NCBI GenBank assembly: GCA_045545575.1
Contig: JAZQBE010000052.1
Location: 1 to 64,000 of the forward strand
Reading direction: 5' to 3'
Length of the DNA stretch: 64,000 nt
From: Shuttleworthia sp045545575
GTDB lineage: Bacteria > Bacillota > Clostridia > Lachnospirales > Lachnospiraceae
How positions within the stretch are numbered: position 1 is the stretch's first letter; every line of letters starts with the position of its first letter. Positions 7,882-14,738 of this stretch are shown here, in pieces. The translations under genes and the position numbers were made by a program. Below the pieces are notes generated by a model. The model was not told the origin of the DNA. It made no database searches and saw only the letters and a program-made list of their open reading frames with translations.

Positions 7882-8913
7882 TCATGGACACGTGGACACG
7901 GAAATGGACACGAGATCACCAAGCTGCGCCGCCACCAGATCGGCACTGGCGTCCATGTTCATCGCGTGCATGTAATTCTGCCTCATGACCAATGGAGTCT
8001 GGTGCCCGGTGATCGCCTGAATCTGAGCATCGGAGAGGTGCAGGACATTGTGGCAGTACGACACGAAGAAGTGCCTGAGGTCATGGAAGCGGTACGGCGG
8101 CATCTTGTTGCGCTTCAAGAACCTGTCCCACCGTTTGGAGAGGCCCTGAGGGGTCAGATCGGTGACGCAGCCCTCCTCCCGGATCCGGTCAGCCAGGGAC
8201 GATGGGAGACGGACGAACCTGTCCGAGGATGTGGTCTTTGTGCCTTTGAGGTACAGCTTGCCGTCCGCACCGCGCACAAGGGCCCGGTGGATGTGGATGA
8301 CGTCGCCGTCCAGATCGTCAAGGGAGAGGGCGCAGATCTCCGACCTCCTGAACCCAAAGGCGGCAAGGGCGACCGGGATCTCCAGCGGCGTCCCGGCGGT
8401 CAGCTCGGCGATCTGTCGCATCGCGTCCTCTGTCGGGATGTGGACCTGAGGGACGGTCTTCTGAGGGAGCCGCACCTTCGGCAGGGGCATGTCCTGTAGA
8501 TCGAAGGCGGAGGAGATGAAGGCGTGGTAATTCCTGATCGTCTTCGGGGAGTCACCCTTCGCGACCAGATGATCGACCACGGCCTGAACGTCCTTCTTGG
8601 CGATTTCGTCCATGTAGGCCGCGCAGAAGGTCAAGAACCGGCTTTTGATGTTCTGGTGGAGGGAAACATACCCTCGCATCGTTGAGGGCGAAACGGTGGC
8701 CTTTTTCGCGGCCAGCAGGGCGTCCAGAGCCTCGCCGACAGTCAACCGGCGGACGGTCTTGTCCCGGTGTGTGTCCTCGTACTCGGCGATGATGCGGCGC
8801 AGCTTGACTTTGTCGTAGTGAGAGAACGATTTACGGATGGGCCGGCCGTCTGGGCGATGACCTACAACGACGCGGGCCCGGTAGGTTCCGCTTGGCAGTT
8901 TTTCGATTTTCAT
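7882..8913 (-). CDS. int: prophage tyrosine integrase
   Basis: A 343-residue site-specific recombinase that inserts and excises the prophage at tRNA-Gly. It has an N-terminal AP2-like arm-binding domain (about 1-50, SGTYRARVVVG), a SAM-like core-binding domain (about 58-145) and a catalytic domain with Arg189, Lys226, His277, Arg280, His304 and the nucleophile Tyr314 (RQNYMHA). All catalytic residues are present. The gene reads toward attL, and its last codons contain three TGGACACG repeats that look like integrase arm sites. No excisionase gene is evident next to it. Confidence 0.97.
   Translation of the reverse strand: MKIEKLPSGTYRARVVVGHRPDGRPIRKSFSHYDKVKLRRIIAEYEDTHRDKTVRRLTVGEALDALLAAKKATVSPSTMRGYVSLHQNIKSRFLTFCAAYMDEIAKKDVQAVVDHLVAKGDSPKTIRNYHAFISSAFDLQDMPLPKVRLPQKTVPQVHIPTEDAMRQIAELTAGTPLEIPVALAAFGFRRSEICALSLDDLDGDVIHIHRALVRGADGKLYLKGTKTTSSDRFVRLPSSLADRIREEGCVTDLTPQGLSKRWDRFLKRNKMPPYRFHDLRHFFVSYCHNVLHLSDAQIQAITGHQTPLVMRQNYMHAMNMDASADLVAAQLGDLVSISVSTCP
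7885..7912 (+). promoter_or_regulatory. candidate integrase arm-type sites at the left end
   Basis: TGGACACG occurs three times in the same orientation (7885-7892, 7893-7900, 7905-7912); the third is within the 11-mer AAATGGACACG that is found twice at the right prophage end. Shared repeats on both sides of the core fit the arm-binding sites expected for an integrase with an N-terminal arm-binding domain. Confidence 0.65.
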
Positions 8914-8993
8914 GATATAATCAACACCGAACCTTTCTCGCTAAGGTGGTGATAGGGCGGATCCTGTGCACGGGGCCGTCCTCTTTTTTTGTG

Positions 8994-9632
8994 CTACCGA
9001 AACTTAACGATCAGGAAGACCCCGAGCGCGATCCCAATCAGGCCGACGATCGGCTCCGCGATCAGCAGAAGCGCACTCATGGCGATCATAATCACGCACA
9101 GGATGCGGAGGAACACCAGGAGGCCCTTCTTGAGCTTCGGCGGATGTTCTGGTGTCGGCGGCTCCGGAACGACATCGACAACCGGCACTGCGACTTTTGG
9201 CGCGACAGCCGGCTCTTCCTGTCCTGTCGTGATGCTGACGCGGGCCCAGAAGGGCATCTCGTCACGCTCCACCGTCAGCCGGTCATCGTCTTCCAGCACG
9301 TCCTTGTACTTCCCGCCGCCGATCTCGACGCTGACGCGGGCGCCCTCCTGAGCGAGGAGGTTCTTCACGTGGGTGCAGTTCCCCTTCTTGATGTACCCGA
9401 TCTTCTCCCCATCTACGACCACCATGACGGCGTTCGGGTCGTACTCGTTCTCCGGTTCCGGGATCAGCTCGACCTTCGACGGCAAGAACTCATACTGGAA
9501 GATCCGGTCGCCGTCACCGTACTCCTGCTTGATCTCGGCGTTTGAGAGGTCGTAGTCGTCGTTCTTCTCCCCGATCGCGAGAAAAGCCTTCGTGTAGTTT
9601 GTTACACCGGCTACCTTGAAGTTTTCTGTCAT
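8994..9632 (-). CDS. HIRAN-domain protein with C-terminal membrane segments
   Basis: A 212-residue protein. Residues about 5-110 look like a HIRAN domain (VAGVTNY near the start, then LIPEPENEYDPNAVMVVVDG and IGYIKKG), a fold that binds DNA ends or aberrant DNA in helicases. A proline-rich linker (about 140-165) leads to two hydrophobic segments (about 170-211) ending in a short basic tail. It lies between the integrase and the repressor, transcribed with the lysogeny genes, so it may be made in the lysogen. A membrane-anchored HIRAN protein in this position might protect the lysogen, but no function is established. Confidence 0.7.
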   Translation of the reverse strand: MTENFKVAGVTNYTKAFLAIGEKNDDYDLSNAEIKQEYGDGDRIFQYEFLPSKVELIPEPENEYDPNAVMVVVDGEKIGYIKKGNCTHVKNLLAQEGARVSVEIGGGKYKDVLEDDDRLTVERDEMPFWARVSITTGQEEPAVAPKVAVPVVDVVPEPPTPEHPPKLKKGLLVFLRILCVIMIAMSALLLIAEPIVGLIGIALGVFLIVKFR

Positions 9633-9850
9633 GTCTCGCTCCTTTCGTGTGCTTCTGCTTCAATCTCCTGTACAGATGTCTTTTTCCAGTCATTCCGTTC
9701 GATGTGCCAGAGGGCATGGCGGTATGCTTCAGCTCTGGCCTGTGCATCAAGCCGGGCGTCGATGTAGATCGTCCAGCCGTCCGCGCAGGGCATGACGTAC
9801 TCGTTGATCTGGTCGGGAAGGTCTACGATGTAAACAAAGATCTCATCCAT
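9629..9850 (-). CDS. ImmA/IrrE-like small protein with degenerate HExxH
   Basis: A 73-residue protein resembling short phage proteins that carry a metallopeptidase-like HExxH followed by VQxIExEAH near the immunity repressor. Here the motif reads RHALWHIERNDW and then VQEIEAEAH, so both His and the distal Glu are retained but the catalytic Glu of HExxH is Ala. The gene overlaps the repressor stop by 8 nt and the next gene by 4 nt, forming a leftward lysogeny operon. It may be an inactive regulator or have a non-proteolytic role. Confidence 0.6.
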   Translation of the reverse strand: MDEIFVYIVDLPDQINEYVMPCADGWTIYIDARLDAQARAEAYRHALWHIERNDWKKTSVQEIEAEAHERSET

Positions 9851-10214
9851 TCGGGTTAGTGCCTTTCAGTTGTTTTGCAAGTGCAGCCAGGGCGGCCACG
9901 TTCTCTGGCGTGAGGTCGCGGCTGGCGTCCATGAGGATGCGCAGCTCCTTGTTGTCCATAAGCTCCTGCGCGAGCTGGGCCGTCTGGTCGTCTATGTAGT
10001 AAGTCCTACCGGATTCATCCCTCGCGTTCCCGGTCATTAGATAATCGACCGGGACGCCGAAGTAGTCAGCCACCTTCTGGAGCTTCTCGGCCTTCGGTAC
10101 ATACTTCCCTTTTCTCCATTCTGACAGCGTGGCGGCACTGATCCCTGTGGCCTTTGCAACGGCTGCGCTGGTCACTCCGCGCTCTTCCAATAACGCATCG
10201 AACGCATTCCTCAT
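9843..10214 (-). CDS. prophage CI-type repressor (XRE family)
   Basis: A 123-residue protein with an N-terminal helix-turn-helix (about 1-62: FDALLEERGVTSAAVAKATG, then SAATLSEWRKGKYVP) and a short helical C-terminus for oligomerisation. It lacks a LexA-like peptidase domain, so induction must work by another route. It is divergent from the early operon and faces the operator array at 10263-10383; it is the likely ligand of the TTCGA-N4-TCGAA sites. RBS GGGAGG precedes the ATG at 10212-10214. Confidence 0.88.
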   Translation of the reverse strand: MRNAFDALLEERGVTSAAVAKATGISAATLSEWRKGKYVPKAEKLQKVADYFGVPVDYLMTGNARDESGRTYYIDDQTAQLAQELMDNKELRILMDASRDLTPENVAALAALAKQLKGTNPNG

Positions 10215-10256
10215 TTCGACCTCCCAAAATCATTTCAAAAAAACCGAAATTTGTTG

Positions 10257-10285
10257 TTGACATTCGAGCAGTCGAAGACTATACT
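10257..10285 (+). promoter_or_regulatory. early rightward promoter (PR-like)
   Basis: TTGACA (10257-10262), 17-bp spacer, TATACT (10280-10285): a near-consensus promoter reading toward the early genes. The first operator occupies the spacer, so repressor binding would block polymerase directly. Confidence 0.88.
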
Positions 10286-10383
10286 GAACCATAGAGATTC
10301 GACTACTCGAATCTCACAGGAACAGCGGGGACTACTCGAATTCGATAAATTGATCTCCAACGCCATTATATCGAAATATCGAA
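10263..10383. promoter_or_regulatory. immunity operator array, TTCGA-N4-TCGAA
   Basis: Three clear dyads share five-base half-sites spaced by four: O1 TTCGAGCAGTCGAA (10263-10276), O2 with 8-bp arms AGATTCGA/TCGAATCT (10295-10314), and O4 ATCGAAATATCGAA (10370-10383). A fourth, weaker site lies at 10327-10354, where ACTACTCGAA repeats the O2 right half and is followed by TTCGATAAATTGAT. They fill the region between the divergent repressor and early genes. Confidence 0.8.
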
Positions 10384-10421
10384 GTAACGACAACCGCAAG
10401 ATGTGGTGGAAAGGAGGAAAC

Positions 10422-10634
10422 ATGTACCACAAGTATGCAACACTCCGCGATGAGCGGGGACTGACCGACTATGAGGTCGCCAAGCGGATCGGCGCGAACC
10501 CGTCGCTCTTCTCCGACTGGAAGAAGCGATGCGAGGCGGGGCGCACGGACTCCACGCTGAAGTTCGACTACATGGTCAAGGTCGCCGATGTGCTTGACGT
10601 GCCGGTGACCGTGTTCGCAAAGGAGGAGTCATGA
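10422..10634 (+). CDS. Cro-like/HTH early regulator
   Basis: A 70-residue helix-turn-helix protein (LRDERGLTDYEVAKRIGANP, then SLFSDWKKR) divergently placed from the repressor, as Cro or an anti-repressor would be. AAGGAGG sits 5 nt before the ATG at 10422. It is the first gene of the early rightward operon and overlaps the next start by 4 nt. Confidence 0.75.
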   Translation: MYHKYATLRDERGLTDYEVAKRIGANPSLFSDWKKRCEAGRTDSTLKFDYMVKVADVLDVPVTVFAKEES

Positions 10635-10915
10635 GCGACAGAGTTATCGAGAACGTGATCGAGTGGATCGACGGCCAGAAGACGGCAACGGTCACGCTGT
10701 CATCCCGGCGGCAGATCACGAAGGTCAAGAGGCTGGCGGAGAAGCACCCCGACCAGGTACAGATCGACTGGGTGAACAAGGACGGGAGCATCGTGGCACA
10801 CATGCCGGTCTCGGCCATCGTCTTCCGAATCGACACAATCACCGAAGAGGAGCGTGAAAGACGGCGCGAAATCGGACGCAAAAACATGGAGGCGATGAGG
10901 AAGTCACGCGAGTGA
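10631..10915 (+). CDS. conserved phage early protein, function unknown
   Basis: A 94-residue protein (IEWIDGQKTATVTLSSRRQI ... GSIVAHMPVSAIVF ... charged C-terminal helix). Similar small proteins occur in the early region of clostridial phages without known function. The start ATG overlaps the upstream stop (ATGA). Confidence 0.6.
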   Translation: MSDRVIENVIEWIDGQKTATVTLSSRRQITKVKRLAEKHPDQVQIDWVNKDGSIVAHMPVSAIVFRIDTITEEERERRREIGRKNMEAMRKSRE

Positions 10916-10968
10916 TTAAAACGCGAAATCAACTCGAAAACGCCGATACGCGCATCACGGAGGGGCAC

Positions 10969-11169
10969 ATGAGAAGAGACGACAAGACCCGCGAGAGACT
11001 GTTCGCGAACCGTAACCTGTCAGCCCTCGCCCGATCGGCAGGGATGACGCACTCGACGATCTACAACCGGCGGGCCAACCCCGGCAAGATCACTCTCGAC
11101 GAACTGGTTGGCCTGACACTGGGCATGGAGCCCGAGCAAATAGGGAAGATAGTGACTGAGAGGAGATAA
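10969..11169 (+). CDS. small helix-turn-helix protein
   Basis: A 66-residue protein with a helix-turn-helix (LSALARSAGMTHSTIYNRRA) near its centre, probably DNA-binding. The ATG at 10969 is preferred because GGAGGGG precedes it; an in-frame start at 10912 lacks a site. It probably regulates early phage genes. Confidence 0.6.
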   Translation: MRRDDKTRERLFANRNLSALARSAGMTHSTIYNRRANPGKITLDELVGLTLGMEPEQIGKIVTERR

Positions 11170-11171
11170 GG

Positions 11172-11828
11172 ATGACAAAAGAAGAGATTAAGGAGGTGCT
11201 CGAAAAGCATTCGCACTGGCTGAACGAAGACTGTGATGGTTGGGAAGGCATGAGAGCCGACCTGCGCGAAGCCGACCTGTACGGAGCCGACCTGCGCGAA
11301 GCCAACCTGCGCGGAGCCGACCTGCGCGGAGCCAACCTGCGCGGAGCTGACCTGCGCGGAGCCGACCTGCGCGGAGCCGACCTGTTCGAAGCCGACCTGC
11401 GTAGTGCCGACCTGCGCAAAGCCTACCTGTTCGGAGCCGACCTGCGCGAAGCCGACCTGTCCGGAGCCGACCTGCGCGGAGCCAAGAATGTGCCATTCAT
11501 TCCATACGCATGTCCAGACTTTGGAATGTTTATCGGATTCAAAAAGGCAAGGGGACGAATTGTTGTGCTTGAGATCCCGGAGGACGCGAAAAGACTGTCC
11601 GCAGCAGGGCGCAAGTGCCGGTGCGACAAGGCAAAGGTTCTCGCAATCCAGAATCTTGACGGAACGCCGGCGGAGGCAACCGAGGTATGCTCAGACTACG
11701 ACAGATCGTTCGTTTATCGGATTGGAGAGGTTGTGACGGTCCCGGAGTTTAACGAGGATAGGTGGAATGAGTGTTCTGAAGGTATTCACTTTTTTATCAA
11801 TCGGCAGGAAGCTGTCGAGTACAACTAA
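11172..11828 (+). CDS. pentapeptide-repeat protein with C-terminal DUF5758-like domain
   Basis: A 218-residue protein. Residues 29-103 are 15 uninterrupted pentapeptides of the form A(D/N/Y)LXX, predicting a right-handed quadrilateral beta-helix of nearly four coils; some such proteins mimic DNA. A globular C-terminal part (about 104-218, GRIVVLEIPEDAKRLSAAGR) resembles a domain often joined to phage pentapeptide repeats. Its position in the early region suggests an accessory or host-modulating role. The ATG follows AGGAGATAAGG. No function is proven. Confidence 0.75.
   Translation: MTKEEIKEVLEKHSHWLNEDCDGWEGMRADLREADLYGADLREANLRGADLRGANLRGADLRGADLRGADLFEADLRSADLRKAYLFGADLREADLSGADLRGAKNVPFIPYACPDFGMFIGFKKARGRIVVLEIPEDAKRLSAAGRKCRCDKAKVLAIQNLDGTPAEATEVCSDYDRSFVYRIGEVVTVPEFNEDRWNECSEGIHFFINRQEAVEYN
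11256..11480 (+). repeat. 15-bp tandem coding repeats of the pentapeptide protein
   Basis: Fifteen tandem 15-bp units, most close to GCCGACCTGCGCGGA, encode the pentapeptides. Near identity of neighbouring units implies recent expansion and likely copy-number instability. Confidence 0.9.
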
Positions 11829-11839
11829 GGAGGAAAAAG

Positions 11840-12088
11840 ATGATTGAAGTAAAAGGAGCCCGCTGCCCGCTGACCTTCGAGGAGGTGCAGGGCCTCTGCA
11901 TCAAGTACCGCTGGTTCACCAACGGCGGCAACGGCCAGTTCGAACGGCTTTACAACATGATCCACGACGGCGCTAACCTCGACGAGGTGGCACTGGTGAT
12001 CTGGATCTGCTCGGACGAGGAGAACCGCGCCTACATCCGCACGATCCTCAACACGGCCGTGATGAAGAAGGGAGGCTACCATGTTTAA
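11840..12088 (+). CDS. hypothetical phage protein
   Basis: An 82-residue soluble protein (FEEVQGLCIKYRWFTNGGNG, LDEVALVIWICSDEENRAYI). No function recognised. AAGGAGGAAA precedes the ATG and its stop overlaps the start of the next small gene by 8 nt. Confidence 0.6.
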   Translation: MIEVKGARCPLTFEEVQGLCIKYRWFTNGGNGQFERLYNMIHDGANLDEVALVIWICSDEENRAYIRTILNTAVMKKGGYHV

Positions 12089-12251
12089 GGGACTGATGAC
12101 GGCGATCTTCGGCTTCACCTCGGCCTTCCTCGTCTGCATTATGGACACGGAAGTCCTGCCGGCGTGGTACCTTCCGACGCTCCTGATCTGTGGAGCCCTG
12201 ACGATGCTGTTCGGCTGGGCGTGGTACCGGGAGGAGGAATGGGATGACTAA
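12081..12251 (+). CDS. small membrane protein
   Basis: A 56-residue protein with two hydrophobic segments (ILE/PHE-rich at about 8-22 and LPTLLICGALTMLFGWAW at about 31-48) and an acidic tail. GGGAGG lies just upstream, within the end of the previous gene; its end overlaps the next start. Function unknown. Confidence 0.6.
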   Translation: MFKGLMTAIFGFTSAFLVCIMDTEVLPAWYLPTLLICGALTMLFGWAWYREEEWDD

Positions 12252-12384
12252 GGGTGAGGTGATCGAGATGCTGATCCGCATCCGCGACGAGCACTACAGA
12301 GACTTGTCCAACGAGGACGAAGCCCTGATCTTTGCGATCAACTACATCGAGAAAGGCGGTGACGAGGATGTGTTTCAATCTTAG
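12244..12384 (+). CDS. very small hypothetical phage protein
   Basis: A 46-residue soluble protein (MTKGEVIEMLIRIRDEHYRD ...). GGAGGAATGGG precedes its ATG and it overlaps genes on both sides, typical of this packed early operon. No function recognised. Confidence 0.5.
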   Translation: MTKGEVIEMLIRIRDEHYRDLSNEDEALIFAINYIEKGGDEDVFQS

Positions 12385-12613
12385 CGGCAACTGGGCACAG
12401 TTCCCCGAACGCCCGCTCGACCCGCCAGAGGGCGAAGACACCCGGCGAGTGTGGAACAGCGAGAGCTGCGAGGTGTGCGGCGACTACATACGCGAGGGCG
12501 ACACGGTGGTGATGGGCGACGGGTGCTACTACCACTTCGAATGTCTGGATGATATGAGCACCCGGGAGCTGCTGACGACATTGGGTTTGGAGATTAAGGA
12601 GGTGGAGTATTGA
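12368..12613 (+). CDS. small zinc-binding protein
   Basis: An 81-residue protein with CEVC near residue 35 and HFEC about 18 residues later, a likely single zinc site. Start ATG 12368, GACGAGG upstream. Function unknown. Confidence 0.6.
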   Translation: MCFNLSGNWAQFPERPLDPPEGEDTRRVWNSESCEVCGDYIREGDTVVMGDGCYYHFECLDDMSTRELLTTLGLEIKEVEY

Positions 12614-12966
12614 GCAAAAAAAAGATGCTGCCGATCGACGGCGACAAGCTGATGGGCCTTCTGGGCCGCAAGGGCCTCGACCCGCGGCAGGTGAGTGACG
12701 ACATCGGGCACGACCGGGGCTACTTGCAGGACTGCTACCGGCTCGGACGGATTGGCAGACCGGAGACAATGACCCTCGAGAAGGTGTACGGTATCCGCTA
12801 CGCCGACTACGAGTGGGTGGAGAATGAACAGAAAGAGCTGCCGATCCTGGCAGAGGGCAGCCCTTCAAAAACAGAAATCGACAAAGACTTCTTGACCGCA
12901 TTATACGACACGATCAAAGCGGCGGTCAAGGATGCGATCAGAGAGGAGAGGGAAGCGAATGAATAA
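12610..12966 (+). CDS. HTH-like phage early protein
   Basis: A 118-residue protein starting at TTG 12610, overlapping the preceding stop (TTGA). Its N-terminal half (LMGLLGRKGLDPRQVSDDIG, then YLQDCYRLGRIG) resembles a helix-turn-helix; the C-terminal helix (DFLTALYDTIKAAVKDAIRE) may oligomerise. Possible regulator. Confidence 0.55.
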   Translation: MSKKKMLPIDGDKLMGLLGRKGLDPRQVSDDIGHDRGYLQDCYRLGRIGRPETMTLEKVYGIRYADYEWVENEQKELPILAEGSPSKTEIDKDFLTALYDTIKAAVKDAIREEREANE

Positions 12967-13678
12967 ATTCAGACTACTGCGAGCGGACGAGATCGAGTGC
13001 CGCGTCAGCACCATCAACGAGAAGGGCCTGACCCTTCTGCTCTACAAGGACGCCCGGTGCGACATGAACATCCTGGACGAGACCGTCGGACCGATGGACT
13101 GGACCCGCGAGCATACCCTGATCGACGGCCAGCTCTTCTGCCGGGTCGGGATCCGGGAGCGCGAGGATAACTACGTGGGGGCCTTCGTCTGGAAGGAAGA
13201 CGTCGGCACGGAATCCTACACCGAGAAGGAGAAGGGCCGGGCCTCTGACTCATTCAAGAGAGCGTGCTTCAACTGGGGCATCGGGCGCGAGCTGTACACG
13301 GCTCCGTTCATCTGGATCCCGGCGAGCGAGTACAGCGGCAAACAGGATCCGAAGACGAACAGGTTTTCAACCTACGACCGCTTCCGGGTGGTGCAGATCG
13401 GCTACGACGGGCGCAAGATCGACTCGCTGGCGATCATCAACGAGAAGACAGGGCGGACGGTCTACGAGCTGACGCCGACCTCCGGGACGATCGAGCCGAA
13501 GAAGGCCGCGACCCTTCGGAACCTGTGCAAGAACCACAACATGCCCGAAGAGGTGCTCGCGGCGCGGTACGGCAAGAAGACCATCGAGGAGCTGACGGTC
13601 GCCAACTGGGTGGACTTTGGCAAGACCGGCAGCGCATTTGTGGAGGCGTGGGATGCTGAACATAAGAGCGACGATTAA
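12959..13678 (+). CDS. Rad52/22-like single-strand annealing protein
   Basis: A 239-residue phage recombinase of the Rad52/Sak type that anneals complementary single strands during phage recombination. The core MNILDETVGPMDW ... GAFVWKEDVGTESYTEKEKG and SDSFKRACFNWGIGRELYTA is the conserved ring-forming domain (about 30-120). The C-terminal part carries IEPKKAATLRNLC and a helical tail. It is followed by a NinB-like and a nuclease gene, forming a recombination module. Start at ATG 12959. Confidence 0.85.
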   Translation: MNKFRLLRADEIECRVSTINEKGLTLLLYKDARCDMNILDETVGPMDWTREHTLIDGQLFCRVGIREREDNYVGAFVWKEDVGTESYTEKEKGRASDSFKRACFNWGIGRELYTAPFIWIPASEYSGKQDPKTNRFSTYDRFRVVQIGYDGRKIDSLAIINEKTGRTVYELTPTSGTIEPKKAATLRNLCKNHNMPEEVLAARYGKKTIEELTVANWVDFGKTGSAFVEAWDAEHKSDD

Positions 13679-14132
13679 GGCCATCCTTCCTCTTCGCAAC
13701 GGGCGGACGGCGGTCACATTTGAGGCCGCTGTCGACCCGGCGAACATCGAGGAGCTGGGCGCGGACGTGGCGATCTCCCTGAAGAAGTGGCACAAGCAGC
13801 GCACAAAAGGCCAGAACGCCTACTTCTGGGCCTGTGTCAGCGACATCGCGGCGGCGCGGAAGCAGTCCGTCAAGGAAGTCCACGACAAGGAGATCATGGA
13901 GCACGGCGTCGGTCAGTACCTCCAGCTGCACAAGGTGGCGGTGGAGGACTTCAAAAAACGCTGGGGCGAGCCCGTCAGAGTGCTGAGCGAGAAGGACGGA
14001 ATGGTGGAACTGTTCGCCTATTACGGATCCGCGACCTACGACACGGCGGAAATGTCCCGGCTGATTGACGGAACGATACAGGACATGCGGGCCCTGGGGC
14101 TGCATGTCCCAGCAAAGGAGGAATGGTTTTGA
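13653..14132 (+). CDS. phage protein, possible NinB/Orf-like recombination mediator
   Basis: A 159-residue protein overlapping the annealing-protein gene by 26 nt. The segment SLKKWHKQRTKGQNAYFWAC resembles the RSxxQNAYFW block of NinB-like proteins, which act in phage recombination; the rest is not diagnostic. Located between the annealing protein and the nuclease, it is probably part of the same process. Confidence 0.5.
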   Translation: MLNIRATIKAILPLRNGRTAVTFEAAVDPANIEELGADVAISLKKWHKQRTKGQNAYFWACVSDIAAARKQSVKEVHDKEIMEHGVGQYLQLHKVAVEDFKKRWGEPVRVLSEKDGMVELFAYYGSATYDTAEMSRLIDGTIQDMRALGLHVPAKEEWF

Positions 14133-14470
14133 GCGGTAACTCATCAAGGAACAAAGGAGCAAACGCCGAGCGCGAGCTGTGGCACATCCTCCGGGATTTC
14201 TACGGACTCGACGTTCGCCGGGGCCAGTGCTTCAACGGAGAAGCGGATCTGGTGGGCCTTCCGGGAATCCATCCTGAAGTCAAGCGGACGGAGAAGACGT
14301 CCGTCTGGGCGTGGATCCAGCAGGCCTTCGACGAGATGAGGAAGAAGAAGGACGGGGACAACATCTCAATCTTCTTCCGGCGGAACAGGAGTCCGTGGTT
14401 CGTCATCGTGCCGTTGGATCTGTGGGTTGATATGTACATGGCGTGGAGGGAGGAAGATGATCAGGTGTGA
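14129..14470 (+). CDS. PD-(D/E)xK nuclease, Holliday-junction-resolvase-like
   Basis: A 113-residue nuclease. GANAERELWHILRDFYGLDV, then GEADLVGLPG and HPEVKR give the Glu, Asp and ExK set of a PD-(D/E)xK active site. Start taken at TTG 14129 (TTGA overlap with the preceding stop, 7 nt after AAAGGAGG) rather than ATG 14123, which is too close to the ribosome-binding site; it also gives the usual MSGNSSRNKG start. It likely resolves or trims phage recombination intermediates. Confidence 0.75.
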   Translation: MSGNSSRNKGANAERELWHILRDFYGLDVRRGQCFNGEADLVGLPGIHPEVKRTEKTSVWAWIQQAFDEMRKKKDGDNISIFFRRNRSPWFVIVPLDLWVDMYMAWREEDDQV

Positions 14471-14738
14471 CACATGCCCGAGATTCAAGCCGAACAGAGG
14501 GACAGACAAAGACGGCTACCCGTTCGGCATCTGCGGAATGTCTGGGAACATTGTCTACGCAGTTCCGCACAAGATCAAGCGGCTGACCGGCTCTGGCTAT
14601 CTCAAATTCGGGGTCGGCAGCTGTGGACTGTACGACAGCATCGAGGACGCCCTGGGCCACATGACGGACGCGGAGGTGAGAAGATGGAAGGAGGCAGATA
14701 GTGGCGAGAAAAGCGAACCACCGGATTTTGATGTATGA
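14457..14738 (+). CDS. cysteine-rich small phage protein
   Basis: A 93-residue protein with CDTCPRF, GICGMSG and GSCGLYDS motifs that may bind metal. No function recognised. It overlaps the previous end by 14 nt and the next gene by 38 nt. Confidence 0.55.
   Translation: MIRCDTCPRFKPNRGTDKDGYPFGICGMSGNIVYAVPHKIKRLTGSGYLKFGVGSCGLYDSIEDALGHMTDAEVRRWKEADSGEKSEPPDFDV

Noticed and set aside
10251..10421. N-terminal extension of the Cro-like protein
   Set aside because: It would translate the promoter and operator array; ATG 10422 has a strong ribosome-binding site.
11256..11480. Tandem 15-bp repeats as a possible CRISPR array
   Set aside because: No spacers; the units are in-frame pentapeptide codons.
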